Numbered from the stretch's first letter, positions 53,495 through 63,230 are shown. The stretch is 64,000 nucleotides of DNA from Acidobacteriaceae bacterium (GCA_030038195.1 JASHPJ010000095.1:1-64000), one strand, 5' to 3'. Numbers and translations are program-made. Notes: generated by a model from the sequence alone, not told the origin.

Positions 53495-55273
53495 TCACTT
53501 CGCTGCGTCATATCGCCGTGGCCGCGGCTTGATGTACTGCGTATCCACGTCCTCAAACTCGAACCGCGGACCCTCGGGCGCGCCGGTAAAGCTCGCCTTG
53601 GTGGTCTTCAAGAACTTTTCGTCGTTGCGGTCCGGAAAATCCGGCTTGTAGTGCGCACCGCGTGACTCGTCGCGCAGAATCGCGCCCTGCACCACCGTCC
53701 GTGAAAGCTCCAGCATGTTGTAAAGCTGCCGTGTGAAGGCAAAGCTGGTATTCGCCCACTGGCTCTTGTCGCTCAGGTTCACGTTCTTATAGCGATCGAG
53801 CAGCTCCACGATCTTCTCGTCGGCCTGCTTCAATCCCTGGTTGTAGCGGATCACCGTCGCATGCTCGGTCATGGTATGCCCCAGCTCGCGCCACAGCTTG
53901 AAGGGATTCTCGGTCCCGCTCGACGACAGCAGTTTTTTGTTGATCTCCGTCTGCCGCTGCAGCTCGGCCGCCGCGCCGCCGTCACCCTCCGTCGCAGCCG
54001 CGCTCTTTGCATAGCGCATCGCGTTGGGGCCGGCGTTAAAACCGTCGAACATGCAACTGACCAGCGAGTTCGCCCCCAGCCGGTTGGCGCCGTGATGCTG
54101 ATATTCGCACTCGCCCGCCGCAAAGATGCCGGGGATGCTCGTCATCAGGTTGAAGTCTACCCACAGGCCACCCATGGTGTAGTGCATGCCGGGAAAGATC
54201 TTCATCGGCACTTCGCGCGGATCGTCGCCCACAAATTTCTCGTAGATTTCCAGAATGCCTTCGAGCTTGCGGTTCAGCGTCTCGTGGTCAATGTGCGTCA
54301 CGTCGAGATAGACCATCGGCTGGCCGTCGATACCCAGCCCATGCTCGTACACAACCTTGTGAATAGCGCGGGTGGCCACGTCGCGCGGCACCAGGTTGCC
54401 GTACTTCGGATACCACTCCTCGAGGAAGTAGAACCGCTCCGACTCGGGAATCTGCTTCACCGGCCGCTTGTCGCCCGCCGTGCGCGGAACCCACACGCGT
54501 CCGCCCTCGCCGCGCGCCGACTCCGACATCAGCCGCAGCTTGTCTTCGCCGGGAATGCAGGTGGGATGCACCTGGATGAACTCGCCGTTGGCGTAGTACG
54601 CGCCCTGCTGGTAGAGAGCCGACTGCGCCGAGCCCGTACACGCGACGGAGTTGGTGCTCTTGCCGAAGATGGCGCCAATGCCGCCCGTGGCCAGGATGAT
54701 CGCGTCCGCCGGAAACGCGCGCAGCTCCATCGAGCGCAGGTCCATCGCCGTGATGCCGCGGGCTACGCCCTTCTCGTCGAGAATGGCGGAGAGGAACTCC
54801 CAGCCCTCGTACTTTCTGACCTTGCCCTCGGACTCGTAGCGCCGCGCCTGCTCGTCAAGCGCGTACAAAAGTTGCTGGCCCGTGGTTGCGCCGGCAAAGG
54901 CGGTGCGGTGATAGAGCGTGCCGCCAAAGCGGCGAAAATCCAGCAGACCCTCCGGCGTGCGGTTGAAGGGCACGCCCATGCGATCCAGAAGATCGATGAT
55001 CGCCGGCGCCATCTCGCACATGGCCTTTACCGGCGTCTGGTTGGCCAGAAAGTCGCCACCATAGATCGTGTCGTCAAAGTGCTGCGCGGTGGTGTCGCCT
55101 TCGCCCTTCAGGTTCTTGGCCGCGTTAATGCCGCCCTGTGCGCACACCGAGTGCGAGCGCTTCACCGGAACGATCGAAAACAGATCCACGTTCCCGCCCG
55201 CCTCGGCAATCTTAATGACCGCGGCCAGCCCCGCGAGCCCTCCGCCCACCACGATGATCCTGGGTCCTGCCAT
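53495..55273 (-). CDS. sdhA: Succinate dehydrogenase flavoprotein subunit
   Basis: 592 residues. The FAD-binding start is IIVVGGGLAGLAAVIKI, and H41 in RSHSVCAQGG is the covalent flavin site. HPTCIPGEDKLRLMSESARG and GGLWVDFNLMTSIPGIFAAG are active-site regions, with the fumarate/succinate-binding Arg in SESARGEGGR. It oxidises succinate to fumarate. An upstream start (55294) is possible, but the ATG at 55273 gives the canonical N-terminus. It follows the AhpD-like gene by 21 bases. Confidence 0.97.
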   Translation of the reverse strand: MAGPRIIVVGGGLAGLAAVIKIAEAGGNVDLFSIVPVKRSHSVCAQGGINAAKNLKGEGDTTAQHFDDTIYGGDFLANQTPVKAMCEMAPAIIDLLDRMGVPFNRTPEGLLDFRRFGGTLYHRTAFAGATTGQQLLYALDEQARRYESEGKVRKYEGWEFLSAILDEKGVARGITAMDLRSMELRAFPADAIILATGGIGAIFGKSTNSVACTGSAQSALYQQGAYYANGEFIQVHPTCIPGEDKLRLMSESARGEGGRVWVPRTAGDKRPVKQIPESERFYFLEEWYPKYGNLVPRDVATRAIHKVVYEHGLGIDGQPMVYLDVTHIDHETLNRKLEGILEIYEKFVGDDPREVPMKIFPGMHYTMGGLWVDFNLMTSIPGIFAAGECEYQHHGANRLGANSLVSCMFDGFNAGPNAMRYAKSAAATEGDGGAAAELQRQTEINKKLLSSSGTENPFKLWRELGHTMTEHATVIRYNQGLKQADEKIVELLDRYKNVNLSDKSQWANTSFAFTRQLYNMLELSRTVVQGAILRDESRGAHYKPDFPDRNDEKFLKTTKASFTGAPEGPRFEFEDVDTQYIKPRPRRYDAAK

Positions 55274-55294
55274 GTTCTTCTCGAATCCTTTCAC

Positions 55295-55783
55295 TTACTG
55301 CGCAGACCCTGGAACGGGCGGCGTAAAACGGAACGGCGCCGCAACCCGGTTCCAGGCATTGATCTGGCTGATGGCCACGGTAAGGAGCGTCAAATCCCGC
55401 TCCGAAAAATGCTCCTGCACGCGCGCATAGGCTTCGTCGTCGATATGCTTCTGCGCCAGCAGCGTCACGTGCTCGGTCCACTCCAGCGCCGCCCGTTCGC
55501 GCGCCGAAAACACGCCCGCCTCGCGCCACGCCGCCAGCAGATCGAGCTTTTCCGCCGGCACATTCAGCTTGCGCGCGTCGTTCAAATGAAACTGGATGCA
55601 GAATGCGCAGCCGTTCAACTGCGAAGCGCGAATCTTGATAAGCTCGCGCAGCCCCGGCTCAATGCCCGACTTCCTGAGCGCGTGCGTAATGCTGGCCATC
55701 GCGGTGGCAAACTCCGGCACGATCTCCTGAAAGGTCTTCCATTCGAGACGCGGCGCAACCGCTTCAGCAACAGGCATCGCCAT
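55295..55783 (-). CDS. AhpD-like carboxymuconolactone decarboxylase-family protein
   Basis: 162 residues with the CMD/AhpD core: RELIKIRASQLNGCAFCIQF holds the redox CxxC pair (C59 and C62) and the HLNDARKLN that follows. WTEHVTLLAQ and INAWNRVAAPFRF also fit. Members act as alkylhydroperoxide reductases or carboxymuconolactone decarboxylases. The CxxC and length favour a peroxidase-type role. It begins one base after the sdhC stop and ends 21 bases before the sdhA ATG, so it is inside the sdh operon. That position is unusual and suggests a link to respiration-derived peroxides. Confidence 0.9.
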   Translation of the reverse strand: MAMPVAEAVAPRLEWKTFQEIVPEFATAMASITHALRKSGIEPGLRELIKIRASQLNGCAFCIQFHLNDARKLNVPAEKLDLLAAWREAGVFSARERAALEWTEHVTLLAQKHIDDEAYARVQEHFSERDLTLLTVAISQINAWNRVAAPFRFTPPVPGSAQ

Positions 55784-56557
55784 TCACCCCCATCGAATCG
55801 AACCCAATGCCGCGCGCACCGGCGTCACCTGCAACCGGCTCACCGGCGCCACAGTATCCGGCGCGTTGGCGTACTTGGGACCCACGAAGGCCCAGATGCT
55901 GGCCAGGCCCATCACGCACAGCGCCACACCGCCAGCCAGGCACACCCAGCCGAACCGCCGGCGCGCCTTTGCCCCCGGCGTAATACCCCACTTGGCCGCG
56001 AACAGCCACACGCCATACGCAAAGTGCCAACAGACAGCGATCATTGCGATGATGTAAACCGCAAGAATCAGCGGATGCGCCAGCTCCGCCTGCACCTTGT
56101 GGAACGAAGCTCCCGGATTCTCCGGCAGGTTCACGCCCAGGAAGCGCTGCGTGGCCACGTGATAGGCGATATACGCAAACGCGATCAGCCCCGTGTAGCG
56201 CTGTGCCACGTACATCCAGTTGCCGGCCCACGGGTAATACACGATGTTCGACTTGCCGCGAATCCAGATGTAGACGCCGTAGATGCCGTGATAGAGCAGC
56301 GGCAGAAAGATGAACACCCACTCCAGCACGCGCACCAGCGGCAGGCTGTTGAGGAACTTGACCTGCGCCGCGTAAGCCGCCGGGCCTTTCAATGCCTCGA
56401 AGTTCGAGAGCAGATGCTCGATTAGAAACGCGCCGATGGGAATGACGCCGAGCAGCGAGTGCAGCTTGTGCCAGAGAAAGCTGGTTCCCTGGCCGGCCCT
56501 GAGCGGCTGAACGCCGCGATGTACAACCGGCGCGGCAGAGTGTTGAGCTGTTGCCAT
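55784..56557 (-). CDS. sdhC: Succinate dehydrogenase cytochrome b subunit
   Basis: 257 residues of the five-helix type B anchor. Helices include LGVIPIGAFLIEHLL, WVFIFLPLLYHGIYGVYIW, YTGLIAFAYIAYH, ILAVYIIAMIAVCWHFAYG and GWVCLAGGVALCVMGLASIW. The His residues in LHSLL, IEHLL, LYHG, AYHVA and WHFAYG are candidate haem ligands. It anchors SdhAB and passes electrons to quinone. The ATG at 56557 with AGAGGAG upstream is chosen over the open frame to 56653. It is the first gene of the operon. Confidence 0.93.
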   Translation of the reverse strand: MATAQHSAAPVVHRGVQPLRAGQGTSFLWHKLHSLLGVIPIGAFLIEHLLSNFEALKGPAAYAAQVKFLNSLPLVRVLEWVFIFLPLLYHGIYGVYIWIRGKSNIVYYPWAGNWMYVAQRYTGLIAFAYIAYHVATQRFLGVNLPENPGASFHKVQAELAHPLILAVYIIAMIAVCWHFAYGVWLFAAKWGITPGAKARRRFGWVCLAGGVALCVMGLASIWAFVGPKYANAPDTVAPVSRLQVTPVRAALGSIRWG

Positions 56558-56782
56558 GGAAGATGTACGCTCCTCTGAGAACGGCTGCGAGCCAGGTTTC
56601 CGTGGGTTCGCGTTTCGGATAGAGAGACGGAGGTTCGCGCGGAATATCCTCAAGCATTATTGGAAACGCACGGTTTGATCGTCAAGCACGCCAGCCCGCG
56701 CGTACCTGCATGTGGTGAACGGACGAACCGGGCAATTCCCTGAAAGGAACACGCGCGCTTGCATGCGTGGAAACCCGGCCGA

Positions 56783-57406
56783 TCAGCCCTGCATCTTTCT
56801 GAGCAGCGTTTCCAATGCGCGTCCGCGATGGCTCAGCATGAGCTTGGTGTCGAGATCGATCTCGGCCATCGTCTTCTCCAGCGCGGGCAGATAAAACAGC
56901 GGATCGTACCCGAACCCTCCCGTGCCGCGCGGCGCATCCAGCACCATGCCTTCCACGCTGCCCTCGGCGGTGTGCACAACTTCGCCGTCGCGCGCGCAGG
57001 CCAGCGCGCAGCGGTAGCGCGCTGGCCGCCGCTCGGCCGGCGCCTGGGCCAGCCGCTGCAGCAGCACCATGTTGTTCCACACGTCGGTGTTGTCGTTGGC
57101 GTCGGGCGAGTCCACCAGCCCCGAGTCCGCCGCATACCGCGCCGAGCGCACGCCGGGCGCGCCGTTCAAGGCATCCACCTCCAGCCCCGAATCGTCGGCC
57201 AGCACCAGCGCACCCGGCGCAAAGCGCGAATAGTAGACAGCCTTCAGCACAGCGTTCGCCGCAAACGTGTCGCCGTCTTCCTCCGGCGCTTCGATGCTCT
57301 CAAGGCCGGGAAGCGGCTCGATCTCCACCGCAAACGCGCGCGCCGCCACGCGAAAATCCCGCAGCTTGCCCTGGTTCGTCGTCGCCGCCCAAAGCCGAAG
57401 TCCCAT
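56783..57406 (-). CDS. rdgB: XTP/dITP pyrophosphatase (RdgB/HAM1)
   Basis: A 207-residue house-cleaning nucleotidase removing deaminated purine triphosphates such as XTP and dITP. Family motifs: TTNQGKLRDF near the start, ADDSGLEVDALNGAPGVRSA, GTGGFGYDPLF and LMLSHRGRALETLL. The conserved metal-binding Asp is in ADDSGL. The ATG at 57406 begins the canonical sequence, and the longer frame from 57529 is not needed. It lies 225 bases upstream of sdhC on the same strand and is not necessarily co-transcribed. Confidence 0.95.
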   Translation of the reverse strand: MGLRLWAATTNQGKLRDFRVAARAFAVEIEPLPGLESIEAPEEDGDTFAANAVLKAVYYSRFAPGALVLADDSGLEVDALNGAPGVRSARYAADSGLVDSPDANDNTDVWNNMVLLQRLAQAPAERRPARYRCALACARDGEVVHTAEGSVEGMVLDAPRGTGGFGYDPLFYLPALEKTMAEIDLDTKLMLSHRGRALETLLRKMQG

Positions 57407-57476
57407 GCCCTGAGTGTACCGGTCGCCCGTGGGATGAGTATTACGCTCGTTTGGAGGTAGCGGGTCTGTTTGAAGG

Positions 57477-57496
57477 GTACGGGCTTCAGCCCGTAC
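57477..57496. repeat. Perfect 20-base palindromic repeat, family C
   Basis: GTACGGGCTT / CAGCCCGTAC, near-identical to the core of the 31-base palindrome at 23368-23398. It is intergenic, between rdgB and the membrane gene. Confidence 0.8.
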
Positions 57497-57633
57497 AGGA
57501 AACCAATCGATCATAATATTGGCAGACAATCAAGCTGACCCACTGCCCGTCCGGGGCAACGCGCTGATTGCATGGTATTCTGTTGCTCCTTTGGAAGAGT
57601 CTTTGTTTGCATCCTCGATCGCAGGAGACAGGC

Positions 57634-58494
57634 ATGACTGTCGAGGTCTGGGCGATGATGGGCGCGGGCATCGCCACACTGGCTGCGGGACTCGTTCTTG
57701 TCCGGGCGCGGTTCCGGGCAGCTTCCGGCACAGCCAGGGTTGTGTTGCTTGGCCCGGTCTTTGAAGCCGTTGCGCTCGCAATCTTTGCCGCGGAGCACTT
57801 CACTGCCGCGCGCGATCTCATGTCTCTCGTGCCGCGCTGGTTGCTGGGGCCTCTGTTCTGGACCTACCTGGTTGGTGCGGCTCTGCTGGCTGCGGCCATC
57901 AGCTTCATCGCCTGGCGGTGTGTGCGCTGGTCGGCAGCGCTGCTCGCCTTGCTGTTCCTCATCATCGTCACCACAATCGATCTGCCCAATCTGCCTGCGA
58001 ATGCGCATGACCGCATCTCCTGGACGCTCACTGTGCGCGAGCTTGCGTTCGCCAGTGGAGCGATGGTGCTGGCGGGCAGCGTGTGGCCGCGCGAAAGCTC
58101 CGCAGGCAAAGCGCTCATGGTGATCGGCCGCGGAATCGTCGCGTCGGTGATGGTCTTCTACGGAATCGAGCACTTCCTGTTTCCACGCAACGTCCCCGGC
58201 GTACCTCTCGAAAAGCTTACGCCCGCATGGATGCCAGCTCCGGTGCTCATCGCGTATTTCATCGGAATCACCCTGCTCCTCGCGGGAATCGGGCTATTGA
58301 TTCGCCGTACCATACTGATCGCAGCCGCAGGTTCCGGAACCATTCTTGTGCTGCTCACCGTGTTCTTCTACGTCCCGATCCTTGGAACGGAACTCCACAC
58401 CGACCTCGCCGTGGAGGGTCTCAACTATGTGGGCGACACCCTGTTATTCGCCGCGACTACATTGCTTGCTGGCTTCGGCACTGAGCGCCATTGA
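57634..58494 (+). CDS. DoxX-like multi-pass membrane protein
   Basis: 286 residues with eight or nine hydrophobic helices, for example VWAMMGAGIATLAAGLVLV, VVLLGPVFEAVALAIFAA, PLFWTYLVGAALLAAAIS and APVLIAYFIGITLLLAGIGL. The GIEHFLFPR motif and repeated four-helix layout recall DoxX/MauE-like proteins. No catalytic residue was identified. AGGAGAC lies upstream of the ATG at 57634, and the frame opens at 57568. The function is unknown. Neighbouring genes give no operon context. Confidence 0.7.
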   Translation: MTVEVWAMMGAGIATLAAGLVLVRARFRAASGTARVVLLGPVFEAVALAIFAAEHFTAARDLMSLVPRWLLGPLFWTYLVGAALLAAAISFIAWRCVRWSAALLALLFLIIVTTIDLPNLPANAHDRISWTLTVRELAFASGAMVLAGSVWPRESSAGKALMVIGRGIVASVMVFYGIEHFLFPRNVPGVPLEKLTPAWMPAPVLIAYFIGITLLLAGIGLLIRRTILIAAAGSGTILVLLTVFFYVPILGTELHTDLAVEGLNYVGDTLLFAATTLLAGFGTERH

Positions 58495-58620
58495 CAACCC
58501 CACCGCCGCTTGCATAACGTTATTTCGCCTCGAAAATATTTTCATTTGAGGAAATAAGCCGCGGCCGCACGCAGGCCTGACCTGTGGTTGCACATATTTC
58601 TTCCCAAAGGCGAGCCAACC

Positions 58621-61600
58621 ATGAACTGCTTTCATCTCCGCAGCCTGCTCTGCTGCCTTTTCTGCACTGCTGCACTGCCGCTCCTGGCGCAAACACCCGC
58701 CGCCGGCTCCGTTGTCGGCCCGGTTGCATTACGCGTCGACAATCTAGCCACCCCGCTCGGCATCGACGATCCCGCTCCCAGCTTCTCCTGGCAGTTGCAA
58801 GACCTCGTCCGCGGCGCAAAGCAGACCGCATACGAAGTGCAGGTCGCCTCGAGCGCTGCCAATCTCAGCCAGAACAAGGCCGACATCTGGGACAGCGGAC
58901 GCGTGGACTCCAGTGAGCCCATCAACATCCGCTATGTCGGACCCGATCTCGCCGCCAGCACCCGCTACTACTGGCGCGTCAAGCTCTGGAGCGCCGCCGG
59001 ACAGCCTTACGCTGCAAGCTCCACCACATGGTGGGAGACCGGCCTGCTTACCCAGGACGCATGGCACGCCCAGTGGATCGGCTACGAGACGCCGGAAGAA
59101 GCCGCCGTGCGTCATGCGCCCGCCGCATGGATCGCCAGCCCCGACTCGAAGACCCTCGCCGAGGAGCGCGGCACCGAGCAGCACTACGCCTTCCGCACCA
59201 CCATCACGCTGACGCAGCCGGTGCGTTTCGCGGCCCTCTACGCCACCGGGCAGGACGCCGTCTCCGCCTGGGTGAACGGCGCGCAGGTGCTCGCTGCCGC
59301 ACCGCTGCCGCCCTGGCAGCAACTCCCGTGGAAGAAGTTCGTCCGCGCCGACGTGACCCAAAAACTCGCTAGCGGTGCAAACACGCTGGCCATCGAGTCC
59401 GTGCATTACGTCGTCAATCCCAACGGCATGGTGACCGACGACCAGCCGCCCATGATCGCCGCGCTCGTCGTCCAATACGCTGACGGCACCTGGGCCAGCT
59501 TCACCACCAACCGCGACTGGAAGACCGCCATCCACGCGCCCGCAGGCTGGCAAGACAAGTCCTTTGACGACACCGCGTGGAAGAACGCCATGCTTCCCGG
59601 CCCCGGCGACGGCTCCTCGGCCTTCGGCCATCCCTGGATTCCTGACTCGGTCAAGGCCCTGCGCCATGCATTCACCATCAGCTCGCCCATCAAATCCGCG
59701 CGCCTCTACGCCACCGCGCTGGGCGCCTATGAAATCTTTCTCAACGGCAAGCGCGTGGGCGACCAGGTTCTCTCACCCGGCTGGACCGACTACCGCCAGC
59801 GCGTCATCTACCAGGCCTACGACGTGACCGATCAGCTTACGCGAGGTCCCAATGCCATCGCCGCGCTGCTCGCGCCCGGATGGTACTCCACCCCGCTCGA
59901 ATGGCTGCAGCAGCCCAACAATTACGGCGCCACGCCGCCGGCGCTGCGCGCGCAGTTGCGCATCGAGCATGCCGATGGCTCCGTCGAATGGGTCCATACG
60001 GATCAGACATGGCAGGCCGGCACTAGCTACATCCTCCACGCCGAGCTTTACGACGGCGAAGCGCAGGACGCGCGCCGCATGCAGCCGGGATGGGACACGG
60101 CCAGCTTCAACGCATCCACGTGGAAACCCGCCGCGATCATCGACCCGCAACCGGTGATGATCGAGGCGCAGAGCTTCCAGCCTATCCGCGTGGAGAGAGC
60201 GCGCTCCGCCAAAACGCTCACCCAGCCCAGGCCCGGCGTGTGGGTCTACGACTTCGGCCAGAACATGAGCGGTGTCGAGCAGATTCACGTCCACGGCCCC
60301 GCCGGAACCACCATCCGCATGCGCTTTGCCGAGGTGCTCAACGCTGACGGCACGCTCTACACCGAAAACCTGCGCACCGCCAAGGCCACCGATTCCTTCA
60401 CGCTCAACGGCAGTGGAGATGAAACCTTCACGCCGCAGTTCACCTTTCACGGCTTCCGCTACGCCGAGCTGACCGGCCTGCCCACCGCGCCCGGCAAAGA
60501 CGCCGTGAAGGTGCTCGTGATTCACACCGCCGCGCCCTTCACGGCCAGGCTGGATACCGGCAGCGCCCTGATCAACCAGCTCTGGAGCAACATTCTCTGG
60601 GGCCAGCGCTCGAATTTCGTCGGCCTGCCCACCGACTGCCCGCAGCGCGACGAGCGCCTGGGCTGGATGGCCGACGCGCAGGTCTTCTGGCGCGCGGCCT
60701 CGTACAACATGGCGCTGGCCGCCTTCTCGCGCAAGTTCGCCGCGGACATGCGCGGCACGCAGGCCGGCACGCCGTATTACGGTATCTACGCTCCCGGCAC
60801 CTGGCAGCCGAACACCGGCTCCGGCGCAGGCTGGAGCGACGCCGGCGTCGTCATCCCCTGGACCGCGTGGCTGCAGACCGGCGACACTCGCATCATCGAC
60901 CAGAACTGGGAGGCAATGCAGAAGTATCTTGACGCCATCGACGCCGCCAATCCCGATGGCCTCTGGCGCAACGAATCCGGTACGCCCTTCGGCGACTGGC
61001 TCTCACCCGAAGGTAAGACCGACTACGTGCTCATCGCCACCGCCTACTGGGCTTACGACGTCACGCTCATGCGCCAGATGGCGCTGGCCACCGGCCGCGC
61101 CACGGACGCGGAAAAGTACGCGCGGCTCTTCGACAAGATTCGCGACGCGTTCGACAGGCAGTTCGTGCATCCTGACGGCTTCATCGCCGGCGCGGACAAC
61201 TCGCCCTCGCCCTTCGGCCAGATCAACAACCCCAACGCCAAAAGCTCGGGCGGCGACACGCAGACCGGCTACGTGCTAGCCCTGCACATGAACCTGCTGC
61301 CGGAAGACCTGCGCGCCGCCGCGGCCAGGCATCTTGCCGACAAGATCGAGGCCAACCACGACCTGCTCGGCACCGGCTTTCTGGGCACACCTTACTTGCT
61401 GGAAGAGCTCACCAAGGCCGGCTACGCCAAGCTGGCCTACACGCTGCTGCTCAACACGCGCTACCCCTCCTGGGGCTACATGGTCACGCACGGCGCAACC
61501 ACCATGTGGGAGCGCTGGAACGGCGACCAGATGCGCAACGATCCCAGCATGAACTCCTACAACCACTACGCCTACGGCGCCGTGGCCGACTGGATCTACC

Positions 61601-61947
61601 GCTACGCCGCCGGCGTAGACACCACGCACGACGGCGCCGGCTTCCACACCATCGTGCTCCACCCCACCTTCGACCCGCGCCTGGGCAGCGTCACTTTCGA
61701 CTACGACTCCACCTACGGCCCGATTCATTCGGACTGGAAGATCGCCGGCGGCGCGGCCACATGGCGTGTCACCTTGCCTGCCAACACCACCAGCTGGCTC
61801 CCGCTCAGCGCCGATGAAGCTGCAAAGTACAAGCTCGATGGCGCCGCGCTCACAGACAGCAAGCTGGCCTCATCCACAACGAAAAACAACCAGCAGGGAT
61901 TCGAACTCGCCCCCGGCAGCTACACCTTCACTGTCACACTGCAATAA
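58621..61947 (+). CDS. Glycoside hydrolase family 78 alpha-L-rhamnosidase
   Basis: About 1108 residues. A signal peptide (LRSLLCCLFCTAALPLLAQ) is followed by N-terminal beta domains, a rhamnosidase N region (AKQTAYEVQVASS), and the (alpha/alpha)6 catalytic core. The core carries TDCPQRDERLGWMADAQVFW, WSDAGVVIPWTAW and WGYMVTHGATTMWERW with the catalytic acids in these segments. GH78 releases terminal L-rhamnose from pectic or plant glycosides. The ATG at 58621 fits the signal peptide. RhaT follows, suggesting extracytoplasmic rhamnose release and uptake. Length is typical for multi-domain GH78. Confidence 0.94.
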   Translation: MNCFHLRSLLCCLFCTAALPLLAQTPAAGSVVGPVALRVDNLATPLGIDDPAPSFSWQLQDLVRGAKQTAYEVQVASSAANLSQNKADIWDSGRVDSSEPINIRYVGPDLAASTRYYWRVKLWSAAGQPYAASSTTWWETGLLTQDAWHAQWIGYETPEEAAVRHAPAAWIASPDSKTLAEERGTEQHYAFRTTITLTQPVRFAALYATGQDAVSAWVNGAQVLAAAPLPPWQQLPWKKFVRADVTQKLASGANTLAIESVHYVVNPNGMVTDDQPPMIAALVVQYADGTWASFTTNRDWKTAIHAPAGWQDKSFDDTAWKNAMLPGPGDGSSAFGHPWIPDSVKALRHAFTISSPIKSARLYATALGAYEIFLNGKRVGDQVLSPGWTDYRQRVIYQAYDVTDQLTRGPNAIAALLAPGWYSTPLEWLQQPNNYGATPPALRAQLRIEHADGSVEWVHTDQTWQAGTSYILHAELYDGEAQDARRMQPGWDTASFNASTWKPAAIIDPQPVMIEAQSFQPIRVERARSAKTLTQPRPGVWVYDFGQNMSGVEQIHVHGPAGTTIRMRFAEVLNADGTLYTENLRTAKATDSFTLNGSGDETFTPQFTFHGFRYAELTGLPTAPGKDAVKVLVIHTAAPFTARLDTGSALINQLWSNILWGQRSNFVGLPTDCPQRDERLGWMADAQVFWRAASYNMALAAFSRKFAADMRGTQAGTPYYGIYAPGTWQPNTGSGAGWSDAGVVIPWTAWLQTGDTRIIDQNWEAMQKYLDAIDAANPDGLWRNESGTPFGDWLSPEGKTDYVLIATAYWAYDVTLMRQMALATGRATDAEKYARLFDKIRDAFDRQFVHPDGFIAGADNSPSPFGQINNPNAKSSGGDTQTGYVLALHMNLLPEDLRAAAARHLADKIEANHDLLGTGFLGTPYLLEELTKAGYAKLAYTLLLNTRYPSWGYMVTHGATTMWERWNGDQMRNDPSMNSYNHYAYGAVADWIYRYAAGVDTTHDGAGFHTIVLHPTFDPRLGSVTFDYDSTYGPIHSDWKIAGGAATWRVTLPANTTSWLPLSADEAAKYKLDGAALTDSKLASSTTKNNQQGFELAPGSYTFTVTLQ

Positions 61948-62023
61948 GAACGTCCAATTCATTGGGGCTGTACAGCACGTCCGTCCAGCCGATACGCTTT
62001 GAATTCGTCCTCGGGAGCCACAC

Positions 62024-63058
62024 ATGCCGGTAATCCTCGCAGGAATCGGATGGCACATCGTCGGAGCGGCCTGCGCCGCCTCGTTCTATGCGCCCATTGA
62101 GAAGGTCAACAAGTGGTCCTGGGAAACCACCTGGGCCATCGCCGGCTTCTTCTCCTGGATTCTGCTGCCCATCGGCGTCAGCCTCATTCTGCTGCCCGAC
62201 TTCCACGCCTTTTACGCCTCCGTGGGCACGGGACTGCTGGTCAAAGTCGCGCTCTTCGGAGCCATGTGGGGCGTGGGCAACGTCAGCTACGGGCTCACCA
62301 TGCGCCACCTGGGCATGTCGCTGGGCATCGGCGTGGCCATCGGCGTCACGCTCGTCGTCGGCACGCTCGTTCCGCCCCTGCTGCACGGCCAGGCCAGGAT
62401 GCTCTTCACCACGCGCAGCGGACTGCTCACCATAGCCGGCGTGCTGGTGGCGCTCATCGGCGTCGCCGTCGTCTCCTACGCAGGCCATCAGAAAGAAATC
62501 CAGCTTGGCACGGAGGTGCGCGAGTTCAACGTCAAGCTCGGCCTGCTGCTCGCCGTTCTCTGCGGCATCTTTTCGTCGGGCATGTCGTTCGCCATCGACG
62601 CCGCCCGTCCCATGGCCGACGCAGCCCTCAAGCTGCACGTCAACCCGCTCTACGCCGCGCTGCCCAGCTACGTCATCATCATGGGCGGCGGCGCCGTCAT
62701 CAACATGGCCTACTGCTTCATCCGCCTGGCCGCGCTGCCGCACCTCTCGCTGCGCGCCGACTTGAGCCAGCCGCGTCCGGTGCTCGTCAAAAACTCGCTG
62801 CTCGCCGCCAGCGGCGGCATCATGTGGTATCTGCAGTTCTTTTTCTACGCTTGGGGTGCGGCCAACATTCCGCAGCGGCTCTTCTACGTGAACTGGATGC
62901 TGCACATGAGCATCTACGTCCTCTGCGGCGGCCTGGTCGGCCTCGCGCTCGGCGAGTGGAAAGGCGTAGGCAGCCGCCCGGTGCGCCTGCTCTGGGCCGG
63001 CGTGCTGGTCATCATCGCCGCTGCCAACCTGGTCGGCCTGGGCATGGCCGCCTCGTAA
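62024..63058 (+). CDS. rhaT: L-rhamnose-proton symporter
   Basis: A 344-residue inner-membrane symporter with ten predicted helices. The family pattern is clear: [20 protein letters not shown], then [40 protein letters not shown] and the late [20 protein letters not shown]. It brings L-rhamnose into the cytosol. It starts 76 bases after the GH78 stop on the same strand, consistent with a rhamnose-use operon. The later rhaM (49410) and the GH28 gene lie on the other side of the sdh cluster. Confidence 0.95.
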   Translation: MPVILAGIGWHIVGAACAASFYAPIEKVNKWSWETTWAIAGFFSWILLPIGVSLILLPDFHAFYASVGTGLLVKVALFGAMWGVGNVSYGLTMRHLGMSLGIGVAIGVTLVVGTLVPPLLHGQARMLFTTRSGLLTIAGVLVALIGVAVVSYAGHQKEIQLGTEVREFNVKLGLLLAVLCGIFSSGMSFAIDAARPMADAALKLHVNPLYAALPSYVIIMGGGAVINMAYCFIRLAALPHLSLRADLSQPRPVLVKNSLLAASGGIMWYLQFFFYAWGAANIPQRLFYVNWMLHMSIYVLCGGLVGLALGEWKGVGSRPVRLLWAGVLVIIAAANLVGLGMAAS

Positions 63059-63089
63059 ATTAAGCCACGGACCATCGCGATAAAAAACT

Positions 63090-63175
63090 TTGTCATCCTG
63101 AGCGAGTTCGTCCGCTGCGGCGGACGGATGAGTCGAAGCCGAAGACCCGCTGTGGCGGGGACCTGCGGTTCGGGA
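63090..63175 (+). repeat. Interspersed repeat, family B
   Basis: TCATCCTGAGCGAG, a CGTCCGCTGCGGCGGACG hairpin, then GAGTCGAAGCCGAAG and ACCTGCGGTTCGGGAGG. It is close to the copy at 34426 and lies between rhaT and the convergent HAD gene. Confidence 0.8.
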
Positions 63176-63230
63176 GGCCGGATCGAAGATGCGCTCAGCC
63201 CATTCAACTTCAACAAGCGCTGTTGCTCCA

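Noticed and set aside
53861-56425. Very long open frame on the plus strand (over 850 codons) opposite the sdh operon
   Set aside because: It is antisense to four confidently recognised genes, and its translation is Arg/His-rich with no family or hydrophobic pattern. High GC3 commonly creates such shadows.
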